From contig NZ_CP036287.1 of the NCBI RefSeq assembly GCF_007748095.1, positions 4,030,001 to 4,094,000 of the forward strand: a DNA stretch of 64,000 nt. The letters are read 5' to 3'. Every line of letters starts with the position of its first letter. Positions within the stretch are counted from its first letter, which is position 1. The position numbers and the translations under genes were made by a program. Shown here in pieces: positions 19,531-27,468 of the stretch. The notes under the pieces are model-generated. The model had not been told where the DNA came from. It did not search any database and worked only from the letters and a program-made list of their open reading frames with translations. This DNA comes from Engelhardtia mirabilis (GTDB taxonomy: Bacteria; Planctomycetota; UBA1135; GCA-002686595).

Positions 19531-19905
19531 GGGGAGCGATGGTCGGCGCTGCGGCGTGAAGCCGGATCTTACCGCCGCGCCGTCTCGATTCGGACCGGGC
19601 GTCCACAGCAATCGCCAACGCAGCCTGCCGTCCGGGCGGATCTCGCAGCCCGCCCCACGCGGAGCGACTCGGGGAGCGGTCGAGGAACGCATGGGCCACC
19701 GTCCAGCAATACAGGCACCGCACCTCGTGAAGCGGCCGCTGAGTGAGGGACCGCGGATCAATCCTCGGAGGCGACTCGTCTCGTCGAGCAGCGCTGGCTG
19801 ACAGGGCCAGAAGCGGATCGCCCGGTCGGCTCAATCGCGATCGCGTCACCCGCCGAGCTCGACCGGTCCTGATGCCCGCCCGGCTCCGACGCCCATCCCG
19901 AGAAG
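19531..19905. other. Intergenic region, no gene recognised
   Basis: About 375 bases between the start of the HAD hydrolase and the first recognisable part of the frameshifted carboxypeptidase-regulatory-like gene. If that gene was once complete, its signal peptide should lie here, but no frame shows one. Confidence 0.45.
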
Positions 19906-21922
19906 GTGTCGCGGCCAACCGGCCTCGCCCAGCGGACAAGGGTCCAGCAGGTATTCGGGTCACGTCCGGGTTGCGGAACTCGCCACGTCGCAGACGCTCG
20001 AATCGACTTCGACGATGTCCCTCGAGGCTCGCGTCACCGGGTGGCTCGCGACGGGTGTCGCAGCACCCCTACCGTTGAATGCGCGGACGAGGTGGAAGTG
20101 ACGCTCGACCGCGGCTGGACCCTGGTTGGCGCGGCAACCGACGAGCAGGGGCTTCCCCTGTCCGGAGTCGACGTGAGCTGGCGCAGCCGCGCGCCGCAGT
20201 CGCACCTCGAACGCCTGTGGATCGAGAATCGGTCGGCGAGGACCGACGAGTCCGGACGCTTCGAGCTCGGCGGCGTGCAGCCCGGCGTGGTCGACCTGAT
20301 CGCCCGCGCAGAGGGGTTCGCCGAGGCGTCGTTGCGCGTCGCGCCCGGCTCCGAGCAAGATCGAGTCGAGTTCGTGCTGAACAGGGCCCAGACGCTGATC
20401 GGGACCGTGCTGCGGCCCGACGGGTCCCCCTCCGACGGCGCGGCCGTCGACCTCGCTGCGGTCGACGGTCGCACGAGCCAGCGTTGCCGAGTTGGCGCCG
20501 ACGGGAGCTTCGAGTTCTCGGGCCTCGCCGCGGGTGACTACGTCCTGTCGGCCAGTGCTCCGGGGGCCGCTCCGACCGGCCTGCAAGTCCAGGCTCCCAG
20601 TCCGGCGGCCGTGACCCTCGTGCTCGGTGCGCCGGCGACGCTGACCGGCACGCTGCCTCTCGATCAGGTCGAGCAGTACGCGGTGGTCCTGCGCGACATG
20701 GACGGCAAGCGGGTCTACATCGAGTTCTTCGAGACACCCGTCTTCACCCTCTACGACCTCGTACCCGGGTACTACCTGCTGGAGATCGAGCGTCGCACGC
20801 GGCCGCTCCAGGACCTCGGCCTGGTCACACTCCTCGCGGGCGCCACGACCGAGGTCCACGCTGCGGACGCGAGCTCCGGCGGAGTGCTCACGGGTCGCGT
20901 GGCCGAGGCTTCGAGCGGCATGGCCATCCCCGCGGAGGTGACGGCCTTCCTCCACGAGGGGGGGTTGGACGGGACTCGGTCCAACGTGGCGTCGGTCGCC
21001 TGCGACGACTCGGGCGACTTCGAGCTCGCCGGCGTGCCCCCCCGGGCTCTACTCGGTGTTGGTGCAACCACAGGGCGCGGCGAGCGAGTACTTGACCGGG
21101 GTTCGCGTGACCGGCTCGAGTCCAGTCGACGTCGGCCTGATCGAGGTTCAGAGCGGCGCCTCGATCCGGCTCACCGTGCTCGACGCGCAGGGCCTGCCAA
21201 TGGCCGGGGTCTCCGTCTCGGTCAGCGACGGGAGCGCCGTCATGGCGCGGCGAACCGATGGGGACGGCCAGCTGCTGCTGCAGGGCCTGCGAGCCGGCAC
21301 CTGCAGCGCCTCGATGATGGTCGAGGGCGTGCCCTTCGTGACGGTCGTCGAGGCTCGGGCCGGGGATCTGGTCGAAGCCGTGCTCGACCTGCGCGAGCGA
21401 GTCGTCGCCACCTGGACCGCTCGCATGCTCTTCGCGGACGGATCCCCCGCCGCAGGGGTGCATGTCCGGGCCGTAGCGACCGACCTCGCTTGGACCTCGA
21501 GCACGGCGACCTCCGACCACGACGGTCGCTTCGAGCTACAGGGCGAGCTGAACGGTCCGACGCTGCTCGAGGTCTACGGCGTGCGCGAGCAGCGCGGCCG
21601 CGTCCAAGAGCTGATCGAGTTCGACGCGCCGGGCAGCGGGCCCGAGTCGATCCGCCTCCCGGGCGCGTCCCTGGTCGGACGCTTCACCGGCGCGAGCACC
21701 GGACTGCGCCTGCGCCGCTGCGCTTGGAGCGAGGAGGCTCCATCGGCCTTCCTGGCGAATCGGGGCGGGAGCTTCGTCGAGCGCGACGGATCGAGCGGCG
21801 AGGCCTTCGAGATCGGCTACCTCTCGGCGGGCCGCTACGAGCTGGTGTGGGTCGACCGCGACGGTCAGCCCCTGGAGAGCGTGGCGATCGAGCTGGGCCA
21901 GGGCCAGCGCCTGCAACTGTGA
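19906..21922 (+). pseudogene. Carboxypeptidase-regulatory-like repeat protein, frameshifted and probably 5' truncated
   Basis: Roughly 670 residues of beta-sandwich repeats of the carboxypeptidase regulatory-like type, each with a GxVxDxxGxPLxGV-type start and an SGRFELGGVxPG-type centre: LVGAATDEQGLPLSGVDVSW, IGTVLRPDGSPSDGAAVDL, TGRVAEASSGMAIPAEV, RLTVLDAQGLPMAGVSVSV, TARMLFADGSPAAGVHVRA. The frame shifts at a run of seven C at 21037-21043: GVPP then continues in the next frame as GLYSVLVQPQG. Six C would give one continuous frame to the stop at 21922. No signal peptide is found at the 5' end, and the first recognisable repeat begins near 20100, so the start at 19906 is nominal. Proteins of this type are usually exported. 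A sequencing error in the homopolymer could explain the shift but not the missing signal peptide. Confidence 0.65.
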
Positions 21923-22050
21923 CCTCGCCCCCCCGGGCGGGCCAGCCGCCCTCCCGGGGGGACGCGCGGGACGCGGCGTGGCATCATGTCGGGCTTGCGC
22001 CCGGCTCGCCCGGATCCCAAGGGACGGGTGCACCCTCCTCCCGACGATCC

Positions 22051-23367
22051 ATGCCGACCACGACCGACATCCCGCCCAGCGGGCTCGAGCTGCATCCCGA
22101 CCTGCCGGTCTGCCAGACGGACCTGCCCCTGGACTGGTACCAGCAGGAGCTGCGGCCCTACGCCGAGGAGTTCCAGGCCCTGCCCGACCGGCGGCCGGAG
22201 ACGATCCTGCGCTGGATGGACCGCTACGTGGTCCCGGCCAAGGAGCACTTCGGGGACTCGCTGCTGCTGCTCGCCCACTTCTACATGGGCGGCGAGATCG
22301 TCAAGCTGATCGAGCACTACGGCGGGGCGATCAGCGACTCCTACGCCCTGGCCCTGCAGGCGCGCAACCGGCCGGAGAAGAAGGTCATCGTCGAGTCGGC
22401 CGTGCACTTCATGGCCGAGTCGATCGCGATCCTGGCCCACGACGACCAGTCGGTCTGGATCACCAATCCCAAGGCCGGCTGCACGATGGAGATGCTGGCC
22501 AAGGACTGGATGGTCGAGCCGGTCGCGGACCAGTTGCTCGAGCGCTACGGCGACGACCTGACGGTGATCGCGTACATGAACACCTCGGGGCGCATCAAGG
22601 CCCTGTCGGGGCGCACCAAGGGCGCCACCTGTACCAGCTCCAACGCGCACCTGGTGGTCGACTGGGCGCGGCGCCAGGGCAAGAAGATCCTGTTCGTGCC
22701 GGACCAGCACCTGGGCCGCAACACGGCCCACGCCCTGGGGATGGACCAGGCGAGGCTCTTCGCCCTGCCCGATCCGCGCCAGGGTGCGATCGACGTGGAG
22801 CGCTACACGACCGAGCTGGACGCGGCCGAGATGATCCTGTGGGGCTCGGCCTGCGGCGTGCACACGGTCCTGAAGCCGCGCCAGGTCGAGTACTGGCAGT
22901 CCAAGGGCTACCGCGTGCTGGTGCACCCCGAGTGCACCCTCGAGACGGTCCTGGCCGCCGACGGCAGCGGCAGCACCAACTACCTGTGGGACGCGGTGAT
23001 GCGCGCCGAGCCCGGCACCAAGCTGGCGATCGGCACCGAGGCCCACTTCGTGCGCAACGCCCGCGAGCAGGGCGCCGCGCGCGGCGTCGAGATCGTGCAC
23101 CTGGCGGACGTGCCCGAGCCCGGCTACGACTCGATCGGCTGCGGCTGCGCGACCATGAGCCGCAACGACCCGCCCCACCTGGTGGGCACCCTCGACCTCC
23201 TGCGGCGCGGCGAAGCGCCGGAGATCTGCCGCGTGCTGCCCGGCGACGCGGTGGACGAGCGCACCATGGGGCGCGACCGCTTGAGCGAGGCGGAGCGCGC
23301 GCAGCTCGTGCGCGAGGCGCGCGCCAGCCTGGAGCAGATGATCTCGATCGTCGAGTCGAAGGCCTGA
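22051..23367 (+). CDS. nadA: Quinolinate synthase
   Basis: A 438-residue NadA, the [4Fe-4S] enzyme condensing iminoaspartate with dihydroxyacetone phosphate to quinolinate in NAD synthesis. The three cluster cysteines fit KAGCTMEML (Cys144), GSACGVHTV (Cys268) and IGCGCATM (Cys364 or 366). Substrate-binding landmarks are LAHFYMGGEIVKL (His76), AYMNTSGRIKAL, FVPDQHLGRNTAH, VHPEC and DGSGSTNYLW. It is longer than the ~350-residue E. coli enzyme because of an N-terminal ~60 residues and internal insertions. Start is the ATG at 22051; the frame is open upstream only because it runs through the pseudogene in another frame. nadB and nadC are not in the window. It converges on the DUF3307 gene with 10 bases between stops. 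Confidence 0.93.
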   Translation: MPTTTDIPPSGLELHPDLPVCQTDLPLDWYQQELRPYAEEFQALPDRRPETILRWMDRYVVPAKEHFGDSLLLLAHFYMGGEIVKLIEHYGGAISDSYALALQARNRPEKKVIVESAVHFMAESIAILAHDDQSVWITNPKAGCTMEMLAKDWMVEPVADQLLERYGDDLTVIAYMNTSGRIKALSGRTKGATCTSSNAHLVVDWARRQGKKILFVPDQHLGRNTAHALGMDQARLFALPDPRQGAIDVERYTTELDAAEMILWGSACGVHTVLKPRQVEYWQSKGYRVLVHPECTLETVLAADGSGSTNYLWDAVMRAEPGTKLAIGTEAHFVRNAREQGAARGVEIVHLADVPEPGYDSIGCGCATMSRNDPPHLVGTLDLLRRGEAPEICRVLPGDAVDERTMGRDRLSEAERAQLVREARASLEQMISIVESKA

Positions 23368-23377
23368 GCCGTCGGAC

Positions 23378-24229
23378 TCAGATCAGGTAGGTCAAGAGCA
23401 ACCCGCTGGTCACCGCGACCAGGGTGCTGGCCAGGGTCCCGACCAGGTAGCCCTCGGTGAAGTCGCGGTCCTCGAGCTCCTTGAAGCGCGCGATGGACTT
23501 GCCGGCCAGCACGAAGCCGATCGCCCCGAAGGCGCCGAACAGCACGAACAGGGCCAGGAGCAGCCGCTCGAGGATGCCGATCACGCGGCCTTTACTGGCC
23601 TTGCTGGTGCCCTCCAGGCCCCAGGGTTGCGAGGGGTCCTCGGGCGCACCGGCCGCGGCGAAGCCCACCTGCTCGCGCCGCTCGCAGGCGTCGAGCACGG
23701 CGCCGACGATCGCGCTGCCGCCGTGCACGTTGAAGGCCAACACCGCGACGGTCAGGGCGAGGATTCGCACCGGTTCGTACCACTCCACGGGCAGGGCCAG
23801 GTCGAAGCCCTGGTGACCGATCAGCGCGATGATCCCGCGCCAGGCCAGGCCGAGGGTCGCCATGTGTGCGAGTTGATCGATGACCCACCAGCGGAAGCGG
23901 CGCCCACGACCCGCGGCCGCGTCGCGGGCCTCGACCACCGTCTTCCAGCGGTCGATCAACAGGTGCGCGAGACCCAAGAGGCCCAGGCCCAGGGCGGTCT
24001 CGGGCAGGATTCGGAAGGGGACCAGGGGCAGCACCAGGGCGACGTGGCACAGGGTCACCCAGGCGCCGTGCTCCATCAGCACCGCGATCGAGCGGCGCTT
24101 GCCCTCGACCATGCGCGCCGACTGGAAGACGAAGTCACCCAGCATGTGGCCGGCGAAGAGCAGGGCCAGGAGCGTCAGCTCGGCCCCGTCCGCGTGGGAC
24201 CAGCGGTGGAGGATCTGCCACAGCTCCAC
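23378..24229 (-). CDS. DUF3307 family membrane protein
   Basis: A 283-residue integral membrane protein with about seven hydrophobic segments. It begins at a GTG four bases beyond the stop of the SatD-like gene and opens with LTLLALLFAGHMLGDFVFQS, the DUF3307 signature in which His and Asp sit in the first membrane helix; LAHLLIDRWK and WVIDQLAHMATL follow. The function of DUF3307 is not established, but it is repeatedly found beside SatD in other bacteria. A charged cytoplasmic stretch (~175-205) separates the C-terminal pair of helices. The GTG is chosen because longer in-frame versions lie inside satD. Co-transcription with satD is very likely. Confidence 0.8.
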   Translation of the reverse strand: MELWQILHRWSHADGAELTLLALLFAGHMLGDFVFQSARMVEGKRRSIAVLMEHGAWVTLCHVALVLPLVPFRILPETALGLGLLGLAHLLIDRWKTVVEARDAAAGRGRRFRWWVIDQLAHMATLGLAWRGIIALIGHQGFDLALPVEWYEPVRILALTVAVLAFNVHGGSAIVGAVLDACERREQVGFAAAGAPEDPSQPWGLEGTSKASKGRVIGILERLLLALFVLFGAFGAIGFVLAGKSIARFKELEDRDFTEGYLVGTLASTLVAVTSGLLLTYLI

Positions 24230-24231
24230 GG

Positions 24232-24918
24232 CTACTCCCTGCGCTCCGCGCCGGCGCCCGCGAGCTGCGCCAACAGCAACTCGGCGCTGCGCTCGCCGGC
24301 GACGCAGGCCTCGAAGCCCGCCGCCTTGAGGCGCTCGCTGACCACCGAGGGCTGCACGCCGAGCTCCTCGGCCACGTCCTTCTGCATACGGTCCCGCGCG
24401 GCGGCGACGGTGGAGGCCTGCTTGTCGGTCCAGCCGGCGCGCTGGTGGCCCAGCAGGGCGAACAGACCGTCGAGGATCATGGCGCCGGAGGGCGTCGACC
24501 AACCCGCGGTCATGACCCAGCGCCCCTGCTCGCGCGCCGCCTCGAGGGCCGAGCGCGCCGCGTGGAAACAGGGCCCGTCCAGGCGCCCGATCGGCGCCTG
24601 GGCGCCGTCCTCGATCGGCGTCGACAGGCGCCCCCAGCCGATGCCGAAGCTCATGCGCGCCGGGCGCACGGCCCCGTCCAAGAGGCGGATGGCCTGGACC
24701 GCCGCCGAAGCCCCCTCGGGTGCCAGCAGGAGCTGCACCTCGTCCCCCGCCGTCAGGGTCGGGCCGGCCAAGACGACCCCCGCCGGCAGGCGCTGCGCCA
24801 GGGCGTCGACGCAGGCCCCCAGGCGCTCCTGGACCTGGGCGCGGTCGGGGAGCTCGCGCGAGCGGACGATGTCGCCGATCAGCGCCAGCACTTCGGTCTC
24901 AGAGCCGAATTGAGCCAT
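24232..24918 (-). CDS. SatD family protein
   Basis: A 228-residue cytoplasmic protein of the SatD family. The N-terminus reads VLALIGDIVRSRELPDR, the recurring signature, followed by TLTAGDEVQLLL and a central alpha/beta region (FGIGWGRLSTPI). The C-terminal ~45 residues form a helix-turn-helix (KDVAEELGVQPSVVSERLKAAGF), so it may bind DNA and regulate its own operon. SatD was named from an acid-tolerance operon in Streptococcus; its molecular role is unknown. Inverted repeats with the core ATTCGG lie at and upstream of the start codon (24919-25018). The ATG at 24918 is preferred over 24948 because it removes a stretch overlapping those repeats. Confidence 0.8.
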   Translation of the reverse strand: MAQFGSETEVLALIGDIVRSRELPDRAQVQERLGACVDALAQRLPAGVVLAGPTLTAGDEVQLLLAPEGASAAVQAIRLLDGAVRPARMSFGIGWGRLSTPIEDGAQAPIGRLDGPCFHAARSALEAAREQGRWVMTAGWSTPSGAMILDGLFALLGHQRAGWTDKQASTVAAARDRMQKDVAEELGVQPSVVSERLKAAGFEACVAGERSAELLLAQLAGAGAERRE

Positions 24919-24940
24919 GATTCGGGAAAAATACCGAATC
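24919..24940. promoter_or_regulatory. Inverted repeat GATTCGG-N8-CCGAATC abutting the satD start
   Basis: Perfect 7-bp arms directly upstream of the satD ATG on the minus strand. The same core recurs in the adjacent pair at 24969-25018. The position suits an operator bound by the SatD helix-turn-helix or by another regulator. Confidence 0.5.
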
Positions 24941-24968
24941 GGCCGCAAGAGGGCTCCAACGAGATCGA

Positions 24969-25018
24969 ATTCGGTCCCAGGACCTCATCGGGGCGCAATT
25001 CGCGCCCAGGACCGAATC
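24969..25018. promoter_or_regulatory. Second inverted pair of the ATTCGG motif upstream of satD
   Basis: ATTCGGTCC at 24969-24977 is inverted 31 bases later as GGACCGAAT (25009-25017), a 9-bp match. Together with 24919-24940 this makes four copies of ATTCGG within 100 bases, all in the gap between satD and the divergent EreA/ChaN-like gene. Confidence 0.45.
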
Positions 25019-25097
25019 TAGCGCAACCGGTAAGGCCCCGCTATCCTCACCCGGGCGAGCCCGAGCAGCGTTCCCCGCCGCTACCGACGATCGATCG

Positions 25098-26453
25098 ATG
25101 CAAGCACGCACCTGGCTCGCCCGAGCCTGCGCCGTCGCCCTCTCCGCCCTCGCCCTGCTCCCCGCGCCGCCGAGCTCGGCCCAAGAGTCCCCTCCGCCGG
25201 GGCTCCCCCGCCCCTACGCCGTGCGGCAGGCCAACGCCGAGCGTGGGCACCTGGCCACGGTCGCCGCGCTCGAAGCCCTCGAGCCCGAGCTCGACGATGG
25301 CGAGCGAGACATGTGGCGCGACGTCCTCGCCACCGAGCTGACCTTCGTCCACGACTGGCGCACGGCCCTGCACCTGGACTGCACCGCCTACGCAGCCAAT
25401 CGGCCGAGCGGCGCCAGTGACCCCGGCACCGACGGCTTCGAGCCCACAGGTGCGGTGACCGCGATCCTCGAGGCGGCCCGCGGCAGGCGCGTGGTGATGC
25501 TCAACGAGGAGCACCGCAGAAGCCAGCAGCGCGCCTTCGCCCACCAACTCCTGGGTGCGCTCGCGGCCGAGGGCTTCACCCACCTGGCCCTCGAGACCCT
25601 GACCCGCGACGGCGATGCGGTCAGCGAGCTCAACCGCCGCGGCTACCCCCTCGAGTCGGACGGCTTCTACACCAAGGACCCCGTGCTCGGCGACCTGGTG
25701 CGCCGGGCGCTCGAGCTGGGCCTGGAGGTCACCGGCTACGAGGCCGAGCTGAGTCGTCGTCCCCCCGAGGTCGCCGCCGACCCCCTGGCCGCCACCAACT
25801 GGCGCGAGGAGCGCCAAGCCGCGAACCTCGCCGCCATCCTCGAAGCCGCCCCCGAGGCGCGCCTGATCGTCTGGTGCGGGCGCCATCACCTCCTGGAGTC
25901 CGAGCCCTCCGAGGGAGGCGGCGATTGGACGCCCATGGGCGGCATCTTCAAGCGCACCACCGGCGTCGACCCCCTGACCGTCGACCTGATGGTCCTGACC
26001 GAGGCCGACCTCCCCGAGCGGGAGGGCCCGGCCTACCGCGCCCTGGTCGACGCGCACGCGCCCGACCGCCCGTCGGTCTTCCGCGACGCCGAGGGCGCGC
26101 GCTACAGCACGATCGACGAGCTCGACCTGATGGTCCTCCTGCAGCGCACGACCCTCGTCGACGGGCGCCCCGCTTGGATGTCGATGGGCGGCCTGCGCCA
26201 ACCGCACGCCATGGACCTCGACGGCATCGGGCAGCGGCCGAGCCCCGGCGCACCCCTGGCTCTCGAGGCGCGCGTCGCGGGCGAGGCCGATGGCGCCGTT
26301 CCCGTCGATCGCGTCCTGTGGCGCGACGGCGAGGCGCCCAGCCTGATGCTGCGCCCCGGCCTCGACTACGTCCTGCGCCTGCTCGCCCCGGGCGACGAGG
26401 TACTCGCCTCCGAGCGCGTCGACCTCACCACGCCCTCGGCGGCCGGCGACTAG
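25098..26453 (+). CDS. Exported protein of the EreA/ChaN-like (TIKI/TraB-related) fold
   Basis: A 451-residue precursor with a signal peptide (ARACAVALSALALLPAPPSSA). The core resembles the EreA/ChaN-like superfamily: VVMLNEEHRRSQQRAFAHQL (~134-153) with the Glu/His pair, HLALETLTRDGDAV, VTGYEAE, and a late REERQAANLAAILEAAPEARLIVWCGRHHLLE with a His pair. Members include erythromycin esterases and haem-binding ChaN; the active site uses conserved Glu and His residues, and all appear present, but the substrate is unknown. A ~60-residue C-terminal beta region follows. The gene is divergent from satD and overlaps the stop of the convergent gene by four bases. Confidence 0.65.
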   Translation: MQARTWLARACAVALSALALLPAPPSSAQESPPPGLPRPYAVRQANAERGHLATVAALEALEPELDDGERDMWRDVLATELTFVHDWRTALHLDCTAYAANRPSGASDPGTDGFEPTGAVTAILEAARGRRVVMLNEEHRRSQQRAFAHQLLGALAAEGFTHLALETLTRDGDAVSELNRRGYPLESDGFYTKDPVLGDLVRRALELGLEVTGYEAELSRRPPEVAADPLAATNWREERQAANLAAILEAAPEARLIVWCGRHHLLESEPSEGGGDWTPMGGIFKRTTGVDPLTVDLMVLTEADLPEREGPAYRALVDAHAPDRPSVFRDAEGARYSTIDELDLMVLLQRTTLVDGRPAWMSMGGLRQPHAMDLDGIGQRPSPGAPLALEARVAGEADGAVPVDRVLWRDGEAPSLMLRPGLDYVLRLLAPGDEVLASERVDLTTPSAAGD

Positions 26454-27211
26454 TCGCCCGACTGCGCCTCGAGCTGGGTGATCTTCTGCTTGAGCCAGTT
26501 CTTCTCGTCGTCCAAAGCGTAGAGCTCGGGATACTCGTCGAAGGGCATCCAGGTCACGTCCACCACCGACTCGCCACCGGGGAGGACGTGCCCGGTGGCC
26601 ATGGTCCAAGGCTCGCCATTACGCATGGCGATCTTGAATCCGAGCTCGGGATCGGGCATGCCATCGCCGTCGTTGTCGACTTCCATGTCGGCCGCGCGAC
26701 GCAAGTACGTGCCCGCACCATCGGCGTAGCGTTCGAGGTGGACGGATCGGCGCGTCTCCCTCAGGTGTACCCGCAACTGATCGTGGCGAGCGTCGAGCGC
26801 TTCGAGCTCCCATCCGTCGTACTTCAGCTCGAATTCGAGCGGGTCCACCGGCTGCCGGTACTCCGCTCGCCAAGGTTCGAGGGCCAGGGGTAGCTCCTCA
26901 CCCAAGCGCCAGCGGGCATCGGGCAAGGACGGCGTGCCCTCGTCTTCGGCATCGAAGACCTCGCCCTCGAGTTCTGCAACGGCCGCGGGTTCGGCGTGGG
27001 CGGGTCGGCGTAGCCCCGCCGGGGTCGTGAACGCTCCGGAAGCCGCGGGTCGATCGGCGACGTGCGCCCGACCAGGCGACGCGGGACCTGCGACCTGCGC
27101 CGTGGACTGCCCGAGCAGGAATCCGATCCAAATGCCGAGCGCCAGCGCCGCGACACCGACCGCTGCCGTCACCCGTAGGGAAGTTCGCGAGGGGTGCTCT
27201 GCGGGTGACAT
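26450..27211 (-). CDS. Membrane-anchored hypothetical protein
   Basis: A 253-residue protein with one N-terminal membrane segment (VTAAVGVAALALGIWIGFLLG) and a Pro/Ala-rich linker, so the bulk is periplasmic or exposed. The exported part is beta-rich and acidic with YDGWELEALDARHDQL and a possible calcium-binding loop of the DxDxDG type (DNDGDGMPDPE). It ends in a predicted coiled helix (DEKNWLKQKITQLEAQ). I recognise no family. It converges on the EreA/ChaN-like gene, overlapping by four bases. Confidence 0.65.
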   Translation of the reverse strand: MSPAEHPSRTSLRVTAAVGVAALALGIWIGFLLGQSTAQVAGPASPGRAHVADRPAASGAFTTPAGLRRPAHAEPAAVAELEGEVFDAEDEGTPSLPDARWRLGEELPLALEPWRAEYRQPVDPLEFELKYDGWELEALDARHDQLRVHLRETRRSVHLERYADGAGTYLRRAADMEVDNDGDGMPDPELGFKIAMRNGEPWTMATGHVLPGGESVVDVTWMPFDEYPELYALDDEKNWLKQKITQLEAQSGD

Positions 27212-27468
27212 CAGGCGTCGTTGGGGAAGCTTGCCGAAGGATGCAAACCAGTGGCCGCCCAGTCGCGACCGGGGAGCAGCAGTCTGCCCCCCCCACCGAC
27301 GCTTTCAAGCCCACCGCTCGGTAGTGACCGTCGAGTGACTCGAAAGGCCCACTTGCCAAACTCGCCGTCGCACCACGACCATCACCAACCCGGCCTTCGG
27401 GCCTTGGTGCTGGATCGAGGTGAGACGTGCGGCTGGTACGGACCACGGCTCCCTGGCGCTGGTGCGGC

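Noticed and set aside
21865..23178. Minus-strand frame of 437 codons opposite nadA
   Set aside because: Valine/arginine-rich antisense shadow of nadA.
24919..25018. ATTCGG repeats considered as a CRISPR or iteron array
   Set aside because: Only four short copies in inverted pairs, no regular spacers, no Rep or Cas gene nearby.
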